The notes: a model not told the origin generated them from the letters alone. A DNA stretch of 12,889 bases from Gammaproteobacteria bacterium UBA2955 (GCA_002348825.1 DEBN01000070.1:1-12889), one strand, 5' to 3'. Positions 6,769-12,889 are shown, counted from the first letter of the stretch. Numbers and translations: made by a program.

Positions 6769-8988
6769 TCACTCGGTGCGACGGCCACGTCTGTGTTTTT
6801 TCGACGTCTTGCCGTTCGATTTAGAGTTCGGCTTAGCGCTTTTGTGACTCTGAGCTGCGCCAGGCCTTGATCCCGGCCGCACCCTGCGCAAATCAATTTT
6901 GCCCTGCGCCGGCTCAACACCTGCAACCACCACTTGAATACGATCGCCAAGCCCGTAGCGTTTACCGTTTCGGTCACCTACTAAACACTGTTGCCCACGC
7001 TCAAACCGGAAATAATCTGCGCCGAGGTCAGAGATATGCAATAACCCCTGAACAAAATAGCCCTCGAGCTCGACAAACAAACCGAACTCCGTGACCCCGG
7101 CTATGATGCCCGCAAAGGTGTCGCCCACACGCTGCTTTATTAAATCGCATTTAAGCCAGGCTTCGACAGTCCACCCCGCCGATTCAGCACGACGTTCGTT
7201 GCTAGAACAGCGCTCACCGAAACTCTGAAGTTGTTCAAGATTTGGTAACCGCGACAATTTGCCTGCAAGGATCGCCTTAATCGATCGATGCACCAGCAGA
7301 TCGGGATAGCGCCGAATGGGGCTGGTGAAGTGCATATACCGGTCTAATCCCAGGCCAAAGTGCCCTTGGTTCTTCGGCGTGTATACCGCTTGTTGCATGC
7401 TACGGAGGATCAACTGCTGATAGAGCCAGCCGTTATTGCGCTGACCCAATTCATCTAATAACCGCTTAAACACCATCGGCTCGGGTATACCCCTAGGTAA
7501 CTGCAAACCCACCGCGCGCAGATCCTGACCTAACTCCTCGAGCTTGATCGGATCCGGTGCTTCATGCACGCGGTATAACGAGCACTGCTCCGCGCGTTCG
7601 ATAAACTGCGCGGCACAAACGTTTGCGTTAATCATGGCCTCTTCGATCATCTGATGCGCCAGCAATCGCCGCACCCGATTGATACCCGTGACGTGTCCGT
7701 CCACTATTTCAATAACACCCTCGCGAGTTTCAAAGTCCAAGCCGCCACGTCGCTCCCGCGCCTTACGGAAGGCGTCGTGTAGCAGCGCCAAAGCGCCTAC
7801 TGATTTAGCCACTTGTTGCCGGTCGGTGCGCGCTACCGGCAGTTCGCGGCCACTGTCCAAATGCTCTTGCACCTGCTGGTAGGTCAACCTCCCATGGGAG
7901 CGAATAACTGCGTCGTAAAAGTCAAAATTACGCACTTCTCCGTTAGCCGCCACATGCATGTCGCAGACGAGAGCCAAGCGATCTACATCTGCCTTGAGAG
8001 AACACAATTCGTTGGAAAGCGCCTCCGGCAGCATAGGCACCACAAAGCTGGGTAAGTAAACCGAGGTCGAGCGGGTCTGCGCGTCATCGTCTAGGGCACT
8101 ATTGGGTTTGACATAATGCGAGACGTCTGCAATCGCTACAATTAAGCGCCAACCACGACGGCCACCTAACGACTCGGCGAACACGGCATCATCGAAATCC
8201 TTCGCCGTCGCGCCATCGATGGTAACTAAGGGCTGATCGGTCAGATCTCGGCGTTGCGGAAAATTCGCGCGCTTCACAGATTTAGGTAAGCGCGCCGTAG
8301 CTTTGAGCGCGCCCTCACTCCACTCAGTGGGAATATCCAGGCTGGCCAAGGTGGAGTGAATGGCCTGTTCAAGCACGGAGTCAGCGGGCACCGCTTCCAA
8401 CATCCTTCCAAACAATCCGCGCTCGTCACTGCCACATATTTCAACTCGTACGGTGTCGCCATGCTGCGCTTGCTGAGGCCGTTCTCTGAGTTGAATGCGG
8501 CCGCTAAAATTTCGGCCCAAGGGTTCTGCAGACGGGAACCGTCCTTTCAAATTGAGCACAGCCACAACAGGCTGCGGGCTGTGCTGCACTATATTCACTA
8601 CCTGTGCCCTATCCTGCACGACTTGATAATCCACGTGGTCACCGGCTCTAACAATAGGTGAACCCTTTTTTGCGGGCGCTACAGACAGACCGTTAACCCG
8701 CATTACACCATCAACTTTAAGCACTTCGCCGTGGCCTTGCGCAACGTTTTCGGAGATCTCCTCGCCAACAAGCAGCCGGTGGTACAAGTGGCCATCGGTC
8801 AGGCGCAATTCATTCGCGCGTACGAGCCCCTTTAACACCTGCCGCAGTTTCTTAATTTGCAGTGGGCCAGAGATTCCCAAAGCCGAGTTAATATTTTTCC
8901 AGCTCAGTGGCTCGGCGTGGTCATCAAACACCTGAAGCACAACTTTTGCATTCAACTGATTCGCTTGAACCACGGCTTTAACGCTCAT
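6769..8988 (-). CDS. rnr: RNase R, processive 3'-5' exoribonuclease
   Basis: RNase R degrades structured RNA (defective rRNA, mRNA, tmRNA-tagged transcripts). The protein is 739 aa from the ATG at 8988, or 743 aa from a TTG at 9000; E. coli RNase R is 813 aa. In the 743-aa numbering: a winged-helix-like N-terminal region (about 10-80), cold-shock domains (about 85-200), and the RNB catalytic domain (about 250-600) with DGATAKDFDDA, which gives the metal-binding aspartates D262, D268, D270 and D271. HFTSPIRRYPDLLVHR marks the end of the RNB core. An S1 domain (about 625-705) follows, then a short basic tail rich in Lys/Arg/Ser. The shorter length comes from a trimmed N-terminus and a short C-terminal tail. 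The ATG lacks a clear SD; GGAAG lies 9 bases before the TTG, so the start is unsettled. Located first in rnr-rlmB. RNase II is excluded by its different neighbourhood and the basic tail. Confidence 0.93.
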   Translation of the reverse strand: MSVKAVVQANQLNAKVVLQVFDDHAEPLSWKNINSALGISGPLQIKKLRQVLKGLVRANELRLTDGHLYHRLLVGEEISENVAQGHGEVLKVDGVMRVNGLSVAPAKKGSPIVRAGDHVDYQVVQDRAQVVNIVQHSPQPVVAVLNLKGRFPSAEPLGRNFSGRIQLRERPQQAQHGDTVRVEICGSDERGLFGRMLEAVPADSVLEQAIHSTLASLDIPTEWSEGALKATARLPKSVKRANFPQRRDLTDQPLVTIDGATAKDFDDAVFAESLGGRRGWRLIVAIADVSHYVKPNSALDDDAQTRSTSVYLPSFVVPMLPEALSNELCSLKADVDRLALVCDMHVAANGEVRNFDFYDAVIRSHGRLTYQQVQEHLDSGRELPVARTDRQQVAKSVGALALLHDAFRKARERRGGLDFETREGVIEIVDGHVTGINRVRRLLAHQMIEEAMINANVCAAQFIERAEQCSLYRVHEAPDPIKLEELGQDLRAVGLQLPRGIPEPMVFKRLLDELGQRNNGWLYQQLILRSMQQAVYTPKNQGHFGLGLDRYMHFTSPIRRYPDLLVHRSIKAILAGKLSRLPNLEQLQSFGERCSSNERRAESAGWTVEAWLKCDLIKQRVGDTFAGIIAGVTEFGLFVELEGYFVQGLLHISDLGADYFRFERGQQCLVGDRNGKRYGLGDRIQVVVAGVEPAQGKIDLRRVRPGSRPGAAQSHKSAKPNSKSNGKTSKKHRRGRRTE

Positions 8989-9002
8989 TCGTTTAGACAA
9001 GA

Positions 9003-9042
9003 TTGACAGCTTCCATGTGGTTTAAGTACAGTGCGCGCCCGC
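9003..9042 (+). promoter_or_regulatory. Promoter and GC-rich discriminator of tRNA-Leu
   Basis: Perfect -35 TTGACA (9003-9008), an 18-bp spacer, -10 TACAGT (9027-9032), then discriminator GCGCGCCCGC running into the tRNA at 9043. It overlaps the upstream region of the divergent rnr gene. The -10/discriminator block matches that of the rpsF promoter at 14 of 16 bases. Confidence 0.6.
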
Positions 9043-9129
9043 GCCCAGGTGGTGAAATTGGTAGACACGCTAGCTTCAGGTGCTAGTGGGGGTAACCCCG
9101 TGGAGGTTCAAGTCCTCTCCTGGGCACCA
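9043..9129 (+). tRNA. tRNA-Leu (anticodon CAG)
   Basis: An 87-nt tRNA with encoded CCA (9127-9129). The acceptor stem GCCCAGG pairs with CCTGGGC. The D-arm begins TGGTGAAATTGGTAGACAC, typical of tRNA-Leu. The anticodon stem CTAGC/GCTAG encloses loop TTCAGGT, giving anticodon CAG, which reads CUG. A long class II variable arm follows (TGGGGGTAACCCCGT), then a T-arm with GGTTCAAGTCC. The closest form I recall is E. coli tRNA-Leu(GAG), with a changed anticodon. It is a single gene and diverges from rnr. Confidence 0.97.
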
Positions 9130-9288
9130 TTCTCAGCGGTGGTTGTAGACAATCTGTATAGCATACCTGCTTCGCCCCGCTCAGACTTGAGCACATCCCC
9201 GGACATGCCGATTTTTTAATCACGGTCTCGGGGGCAACCAGCGCTTCATTCCTGCCGCAACCATTGACTTCAAGGCCTTACAACCCGC
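9130..9288 (+). terminator. Gap after tRNA-Leu with a weak terminator candidate
   Basis: This 159-bp gap separates the tRNA from the convergent small membrane protein gene. It contains a 5-bp hairpin GCTCA-GACT-TGAGC (9179-9192) and, further on, a short CGG-N5-CCG stem (9200-9210) directly before a six-T run (9212-9217). The second looks like a poor intrinsic terminator for the tRNA. Nothing else is recognisable here. Confidence 0.3.
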
Positions 9289-9615
9289 CTAGATACTCAA
9301 AACTGCAAAATAAGCGTAGACGCACAACAGCGGTAAGCATATGCCGATGATCGCTAAGCTAGCGCCGCGCTGGAATTCCCCAAGCTGCGCAGAAAAGGCA
9401 GCTACCCCCTCGGCTAACTTCGCTACTGTTTTAACGTCCTCCGGCGGCGCTTCGATCAGATCATGCACAAATGCCTGATGCACATGCCCGGGCGGCGCGG
9501 TCGTAGGTGTTGCGTCGGCATCCATTCCACGCGGTGGCACTTCGACTGAAGGTCGGCCTGACTTGCCTCCAAACTGCAGCGGCACGCCAGCGCCCTTCTT
9601 ATTCGGGTGTTTCAT
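9289..9615 (-). CDS. Small hypothetical protein with one C-terminal membrane segment
   Basis: I do not recognise this family. From the ATG at 9615 it is 108 aa: a Lys-rich, Gly/Pro-rich hydrophilic N-terminus (MKHPNKKGAGVPLQFGGKSG), a Pro/Ala/Thr linker (about 27-45), a predicted amphipathic helical stretch with EAPPEDVKTVAKLAEGVAAF (55-74), and one strongly hydrophobic segment (about 85-106) ending only two residues before the C-terminus. That layout suggests a tail-anchored inner-membrane protein with the bulk in the cytoplasm. The frame stays open to an ATG at 9684, but a promoter-like sequence (9644-9672) lies inside that extension, and GAAAGAA precedes 9615, so the shorter form is preferred. 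It is divergent from the SOUL gene. No function is assigned. Confidence 0.6.
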   Translation of the reverse strand: MKHPNKKGAGVPLQFGGKSGRPSVEVPPRGMDADATPTTAPPGHVHQAFVHDLIEAPPEDVKTVAKLAEGVAAFSAQLGEFQRGASLAIIGICLPLLCVYAYFAVLSI

Positions 9616-9643
9616 ATTGTTCTTTCGGTAGTCGCGCTCTGGC

Positions 9644-9672
9644 ATTAGGCCGATGATAACACTCCGTGTTAA
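9644..9672 (-). promoter_or_regulatory. Probable promoter of the small membrane protein, overlapped by a palindrome
   Basis: On the minus strand: -35 TTAACA (9672-9667), 17-bp spacer, -10 CCTAAT (9649-9644), predicting a start near 9637 and a leader of about 22 nt before the ATG at 9615. A perfect palindrome TAACAC-TCC-GTGTTA (9657-9671) covers most of the -35 box and half of the spacer, a typical place for a repressor site. The regulator is unknown. Confidence 0.5.
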
Positions 9673-9778
9673 TGATGCGTCCATAACCGACCGGGCCGCG
9701 TCGTCACCGTTTCTTCACCTGATGTTCACGGCCTGTCTAGAGATCCTACTCCAGTCTGACCGCGGATGAGGAGGTCAC

Positions 9779-10384
9779 ATGAGATCGATTAAAACATTTC
9801 CGCTGGCTGTATTGTTGTTTACCGCAGTTGCGCCTGCGTCGGCCATCGAAAGTCTAGGCTATCAAACAGTCAAAGAGGTTCGCGGTATTGAAATTCGCAA
9901 CTACGAGGAGCATCTGCTAGCGTCGGTGAAGGTCAGCGGCGGCTTCAAGAACGCGAGCAACAGCGCTTTTCGGCCGTTGTTTAATTTCATCAGTGGTGAA
10001 AACGCCAGTGATACAAAGATCGCCATGACCGCGCCGGTGTTGCAGAGCCCCGACACCCCCGCCAACAGCTGGATTGTATCTTTCGTCATGCCCAGTGGCT
10101 TCGATCTGGCCACCATCCCGGTACCCAATTCCGAAGCAGTCAATGTTACTGCACAACCTGCCACCACAATGGCAGTAATCGAATACAAAGGTGGCTGGGG
10201 GCGAGAATTGTATAGCGAACACGAAGCTAAGCTCTTCAATGCCTTAGCGTCGAGCGGGTATACGCCCTGCGGAGAACCACTGTGGGCGCGCCATAATTCT
10301 CCCATGACGCCATGGTTTTGGCGTAAGAACGAAGTCATGGTCGCCATCTGCAACGACATTAGCGACGCTCAATCGCAGTTGTGA
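9779..10384 (+). CDS. SOUL/HEBP-family heme-binding-like protein, exported
   Basis: SOUL/HEBP proteins bind tetrapyrroles; the role of bacterial members is mostly unknown. The 201-aa protein begins with a clear signal peptide: MRSIK, a hydrophobic core PLAVLLFTAVAPA, and a likely cleavage after A22 (APASA/IES), so it is predicted periplasmic. SOUL hallmarks follow: YQTVKEVRGIEIRNYEEHLLA near the mature N-terminus, KIAMTAPVLQS (80-90), SFVMPSGFDL (101-110), VIEYKGGW (133-140), and a C-terminal stretch ending WFWRKNEVMVAIC (179-191). A GAGGAGG Shine-Dalgarno about 4-6 bases before the ATG fixes the start. It converges on the SDR gene with only 7 bp between stop codons. Family assignment is strong; heme binding itself cannot be judged from sequence alone. 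Confidence 0.88.
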   Translation: MRSIKTFPLAVLLFTAVAPASAIESLGYQTVKEVRGIEIRNYEEHLLASVKVSGGFKNASNSAFRPLFNFISGENASDTKIAMTAPVLQSPDTPANSWIVSFVMPSGFDLATIPVPNSEAVNVTAQPATTMAVIEYKGGWGRELYSEHEAKLFNALASSGYTPCGEPLWARHNSPMTPWFWRKNEVMVAICNDISDAQSQL

Positions 10385-10391
10385 AATCTGC

Positions 10392-11126
10392 TCACCAAGG
10401 AATATTACTGCCGTCTAGCCGTTGAAACGTGCCGGACTCCTCCACGCTCAACGCTTGGATTCGCGAGAAAAGTTTCGCAGCGCACTGCTCCGCGGTTTGT
10501 GGCGCGTCAGGACGATGCGCGGTAAACGGCTCGGACAAACCGCTAACGGTTGTGCCCGGATGGACTGCAACAATCGCCGGCGGTCGCCGCCAACGTGCAC
10601 ATTCAATTGCAGCGCACCGAACGCCCATATTCAGAGCAGCCTTCGACATTCGATAGCCGTACCAACCGCCACTGCGGTTGTCCTCGATGCTGCCGACCTG
10701 GGCCGAAAGAAATACCGCTTTTGCTAATGGTGCACGCTTGAGTAATCCCAGACACACTTGAAACATCAACAATGGCCCCACACTGTTCACCGCAAAATCA
10801 CCGGATAGTTTTGCGGCTTGCAGGCTTTTAAGTGCTTTTTCTGGGAGACCAAAATCCCCGTGTAAATACCCAGCGCAACACACCCAGTGATCCAGCACCG
10901 TCGCTCGTTTTGACAATTCTTCGCCGGCCGCGGCTATTGATTCCGGGTTTCGGAAGTCGACCTGCAACCAGGTTATTCCGGAATGGACGGCCGGTGGTCG
11001 TTGCCGACTGGTCACGTAAAGCTCGAGCGGCTGCCCTGTGCTCTGAGACCATAGCTGGTATTGGCGGATAAGCTGGCCAGCGATAGCACCACCACCCCCG
11101 ACGATAAGGACTTTGGTCGCGTCCAT
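10392..11126 (-). CDS. C-factor-like short-chain dehydrogenase/reductase (SDR)
   Basis: An NAD(P)-dependent oxidoreductase fold of the C-factor/CsgA-like SDR type; the substrate is unknown. The 244-aa protein from the ATG at 11126 has an altered N-terminal dinucleotide motif GGGGAIAG (10-17; the usual pattern ends GIG), CCAG (83-86) in place of NNAG, N114, S141, and the catalytic Y158-x3-K162 in the stretch GGWYGYRMSKAALN. That Asn-Ser-Tyr-Lys set and the DNRSGGWY context are typical of C-factor-like SDRs. The frame is open to a TTG at 11207, but the fold begins at MDATKVLIVGGG, and a GGGTGG SD precedes 11126. It is divergent from the MerR-type gene and convergent with the SOUL gene. Homologous SDRs occur next to photolyase genes in some marine gammaproteobacteria (recalled, not checked). 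Confidence 0.85.
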   Translation of the reverse strand: MDATKVLIVGGGGAIAGQLIRQYQLWSQSTGQPLELYVTSRQRPPAVHSGITWLQVDFRNPESIAAAGEELSKRATVLDHWVCCAGYLHGDFGLPEKALKSLQAAKLSGDFAVNSVGPLLMFQVCLGLLKRAPLAKAVFLSAQVGSIEDNRSGGWYGYRMSKAALNMGVRCAAIECARWRRPPAIVAVHPGTTVSGLSEPFTAHRPDAPQTAEQCAAKLFSRIQALSVEESGTFQRLDGSNIPW

Positions 11127-11382
11127 GATCAACCACCCAGAAGATTGTAAAAACGCCGAAGACCTTAGCGACAGCTTTGTCGAAATCACCTCAAAATACT
11201 TAGACAAAAATTAACTATTTTTGAATTATTAGACAATTTTGCTTTGAAAAAGCTAATTTCACACCATAAAAATGGACCAAGGTTAACTATCTTTTCAACA
11301 TGATCGAAAAATCTTTACATAACTTAACCAATTATTCAGTTGTCGGTCATCTGGCGACACCAAATTTCAACGCGAGGACACA
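11127..11382. promoter_or_regulatory. Divergent SDR/MerR control region with TTGTC-type repeats
   Basis: This 256-bp stretch is clearly AT-rich from about 11190 to 11340. It holds a perfect 8-bp direct repeat TTAGACAA (11200-11207 and 11229-11236, 29 bp apart), TTAACTAT twice (11211-11218 and 11283-11290), and four copies of TTGTC/GACAA in all (11177, 11203, 11232 and 11340). Two short inverted repeats flank the AT-rich core: CGACA-N4-TGTCG (11169-11182) and TGTCG-N9-CGACA (11341-11359). On the minus strand TTGTCT...TTAATT (16-bp spacer) is a possible SDR promoter. GAGGA precedes the MerR-type ATG. No promoter can be fixed with certainty. Confidence 0.45.
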
Positions 11383-12306
11383 ATGGACAGACTAACTATC
11401 GGCGCCGTTTCCCGACTCACCGGCATACCCACGCATACCCTTAGAAAATGGGAAAGTCGTCACAATATTGTAGAGCCCAAGCGTAGCGACTCCGGCCGCC
11501 GCTTCTATAACGACGACCACGTTGAACGTTTGGGCTTGGTGAAACGGCTCATGGGCGAGGGCCATTCGTTGGCTGAACTCAGCAAGCTCTCTACCGAAAA
11601 CCTAACCGAGCTCGGCCAGCGACACGACGAATCAGCCCAGCCCAAGCTGCCCGAATACGTGGATATCGTTGGCTTAAATCTCGTGGCGCGGTTGCGCGAC
11701 GCGAAGCCTAAGCTCGGCCGCCGATACCGTACGTTTCCCATGAATCTCAACAACTGGCTGAATGACCCGGCGACGAATACAGATACGCCGGAGCACAGCG
11801 CATTACTCGTAGAATGTGACACGGTTCCGGAAAGTGTGATCAGCGCCTTAGCCGCACTGCGTAAGAACACTTACGATCGAATTGTAGTCGTTTACACGTT
11901 TGCGCCGCGCAGCATTGAGCGAGCCTTGGCCAATCGCGGTATCCGCGGCGTAAAATCGCCAGCAACGATGGATCAACTGAAGGCCGCTATTGAGGCTCAG
12001 CAGCCCGTGTTATCTATCGTCCCAACCAACGACATTACCCAAAGTGAGTTCAACCCAGAGCAGCTATCTAAAATCGCCAACCTTATCCCAAGCCTGCATT
12101 GCGAGTGCCCAAATCACATCGCATCACTGCTGATCGACATAAACGGTTTCGAAAAATACTGTCGAGAGTGTGAGGACGATGATCCGAAGCAACGCGCACT
12201 GCACGAGGAACTCGGTCGGCTAACTGCTCAGGCCCGGATGATTTTTGAAGGCGCACTAAAAGCCGTGGCAGTCGCAGATAACCTCGATCTAGAAAGTTTG
12301 ATGTAG
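11383..12306 (+). CDS. MerR-type transcriptional regulator with unusual C-terminal cysteine domain
   Basis: The 307-aa protein has a clear MerR-type winged helix-turn-helix at 1-70: LTIGAVSRLTGIPTHTLRKW and the wing signature WESRHNIVEPKRSDSGRRFY, as in LitR/CarA-like regulators. The middle (about 92-205) looks like an alpha/beta domain in the place of the cobalamin-binding region (HSALLVECDTVPE, YDRIVVVYTFAPRSIERALA), but I see no ExxH or DxHxxG cobalamin motif. The end (about 225-305) contains C240-x-C242-P-N-H245, then C260-x2-C263, and a helical tail. These could bind a metal or Fe-S cluster or form a redox switch; this is inference. The start at 11383 has a GAGGA SD. It is divergent from the SDR gene and ends before a strong terminator. 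AdoB12-independent LitR-type proteins that work with a LOV photoreceptor are reported in Pseudomonas; membership in that group is possible but unproven. Confidence 0.82.
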   Translation: MDRLTIGAVSRLTGIPTHTLRKWESRHNIVEPKRSDSGRRFYNDDHVERLGLVKRLMGEGHSLAELSKLSTENLTELGQRHDESAQPKLPEYVDIVGLNLVARLRDAKPKLGRRYRTFPMNLNNWLNDPATNTDTPEHSALLVECDTVPESVISALAALRKNTYDRIVVVYTFAPRSIERALANRGIRGVKSPATMDQLKAAIEAQQPVLSIVPTNDITQSEFNPEQLSKIANLIPSLHCECPNHIASLLIDINGFEKYCRECEDDDPKQRALHEELGRLTAQARMIFEGALKAVAVADNLDLESLM

Positions 12307-12309
12307 GCG

Positions 12310-12334
12310 CGTCTTCCTAACAGACGTACTTTTC
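12310..12334 (+). terminator. Weak hairpin after the MerR-type gene
   Basis: CGTCT-N7-AGACG (12310-12326) follows the stop codon by 3 bp and is followed by TACTTTTCC. This is a short stem with a poor U-tract, so it is at most an auxiliary terminator ahead of the stronger one at 12390. Confidence 0.3.
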
Positions 12335-12389
12335 CTCCCTCTTTCTTCGGCTCGGCCTTTAACCGCTGGGCTCTTTTCTTTGACGGTAA

Positions 12390-12425
12390 GGCGAGAAGCC
12401 CTTGCGGCCATCTCGCCCCTTTTTT
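12390..12425 (+). terminator. Strong intrinsic terminator after the MerR-type gene
   Basis: Stem GGCGAGA (12390-12396) pairs with TCTCGCC (12411-12417). An inner GCC/GGC pair extends the helix, and a run of six T (12420-12425) follows on the + strand. It ends the MerR-type transcript just before the convergent folE2 stop at 12430. On the minus strand the hairpin forms too but lacks a U-tract. Confidence 0.8.
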
Positions 12426-12429
12426 CGCC

Positions 12430-12889
12430 TTACGGAATCGGTAAATAGCCGTCTTCGGTGCCTTTGGTGAATATGCCTACAGCGTCGTGAGCATGCAGGC
12501 TTTCGTGGTGCTCGATGCGCACCCAATAGTCGCTCCAACGCTCGTCCTCGCCCAGCGCCTGCTTTAAGCGCCGACCGGCGTCTTCGACAAACATCAGGTT
12601 CTTGCCATTTAGCCTCGCAAACTCTTGCTCATCTTCACGCTTAACTGCGCTTTGTACCGGCGTTTTCAAAGCGCCTTCCACATGGTTGATGAGATCCGTA
12701 ATAGGCAAATCTTCTTGAGAGGCGTCCAATCGCACCAGGATCTTGGCTGTGCTGCGTTGGCTGTGCGGTGTTGCCAAAACCCCTTCTTCGGTTCCAAGCC
12801 AGTCCTTTACGTCGCTAATCTTGACCTCACCGTGACGCCCAAAATCGGACTCGAACTGTTCTTGGATGAGTTGCCGCGCCAACGCCGCC
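12430..12889 (-). CDS. folE2: FolE2, GTP cyclohydrolase IB, C-terminal half (5' part outside window)
   Basis: FolE2 converts GTP to 7,8-dihydroneopterin triphosphate, the first step of folate and queuosine-type pterin synthesis, with a metal need looser than zinc-dependent FolE. The visible 153 or so codons hold the C-terminal half: [15 protein letters not shown], which follows the active-site Cys region in the family (that Cys lies just outside the window), then ATPHSQRS with an active-site His, a central strand region, [16 protein letters not shown] with the conserved Glu, and [14 protein letters not shown] with the C-terminal conserved His. The reading frame runs off the right edge; a TTG at 12882 is an internal Leu codon and not a start. 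Full-length FolE2 is about 260-300 aa. In many bacteria folE2 is Zur-controlled; that control region is not in view. It converges on the MerR-type gene. Confidence 0.9.
   Translation of the reverse strand, partial: AALARQLIQEQFESDFGRHGEVKISDVKDWLGTEEGVLATPHSQRSTAKILVRLDASQEDLPITDLINHVEGALKTPVQSAVKREDEQEFARLNGKNLMFVEDAGRRLKQALGEDERWSDYWVRIEHHESLHAHDAVGIFTKGTEDGYLPIP

Noticed and set aside
8993..9000. Third copy of TTAGACAA near the rnr start
   Set aside because: It is part of the rnr 5' end next to the tRNA promoter and far from the other two copies; a single 8-mer match in 13 kb is not unlikely.
9616..9684. Longer form of the small membrane protein starting at ATG 9684
   Set aside because: There is no SD, and a promoter-like sequence with palindrome lies inside the extension.
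9901..10359. Open frame of 152 codons on the minus strand inside the SOUL gene
   Set aside because: It is antisense to a gene with a signal peptide, strong SD and family motifs; its sequence shows no domain.
11127..11207. N-terminal extension of the SDR starting at TTG 11207
   Set aside because: The extra 27 residues precede the start of the nucleotide-binding fold and cover one of the repeat elements; the ATG at 11126 has a usable SD.
1..12889. Mobile element, prophage or CRISPR array
   Set aside because: No transposase or integrase, no terminal repeats, no attachment-site duplication at tRNA-Leu visible, and no regularly spaced repeats.

Overview
The window reads as a chromosomal segment of a gammaproteobacterium. 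The block rnr-rlmB-rpsF-rpsR-rplI-dnaB is a classic gammaproteobacterial neighbourhood, the encoded proteins resemble their E. coli/Pseudomonas counterparts along their length, and EttA (an ABC-F type typical of Proteobacteria) lies next to it. Moderate GC by eye, together with a SOUL protein, a C-factor-like SDR, a non-canonical MerR-type regulator and FolE2, would fit a marine or aquatic gammaproteobacterium. I cannot name the genus. No phage, transposase, CRISPR or plasmid genes are present.

Layout. (1) Positions 1-1656, + strand: ettA, missing only its first few codons at the left edge. (2) 1671-8988, - strand: a long housekeeping block read right to left: rnr, rlmB, rpsF, rpsR, rplI, dnaB, radA. 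A strong sigma70-type promoter sits between rlmB and rpsF, and a 215-bp gap before dnaB probably holds another promoter. The block has no priB between rpsF and rpsR and no alr after dnaB; radA takes that downstream place. (3) 9043-9129, + strand: tRNA-Leu(CAG) with its own promoter. (4) 9289-12889: accessory genes in alternating orientation: a small tail-anchored membrane protein (-), a secreted SOUL protein (+), a C-factor-like SDR (-), a MerR-type regulator with a cysteine-containing C-terminal domain (+), and the 3' part of folE2 (-). No gene-free stretch exceeds 300 bases; the longest is the 256 bp between the SDR and MerR genes.

How the genes work together. The central block joins RNA quality control (RNase R), 23S rRNA methylation (RlmB), three ribosomal proteins (S6, S18, L9), the replicative helicase (DnaB) and a recombination helicase (RadA). 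EttA gates translation by energy status. The rpsF-operon promoter and the tRNA-Leu promoter have nearly identical -10/GC-rich discriminator sequences (14 of 16 bases), as expected for joint growth-rate (ppGpp/DksA) control.

The best candidate for something little described is the right-hand accessory region. The SDR and MerR-type genes diverge from a 256-bp, partly AT-rich region carrying four copies of TTGTC/GACAA, two of them in a perfect 8-bp direct repeat. The MerR-type protein has a normal DNA-binding head, but its effector part lacks a visible cobalamin-binding motif and ends in a CxC-PxH ... CxxC region. Its neighbours (SOUL, SDR, FolE2) recall the light- or singlet-oxygen-responsive clusters of other proteobacteria, but that link is inference. 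A second candidate is the small tail-anchored protein, whose promoter is overlapped by a perfect TAACAC-N3-GTGTTA palindrome.
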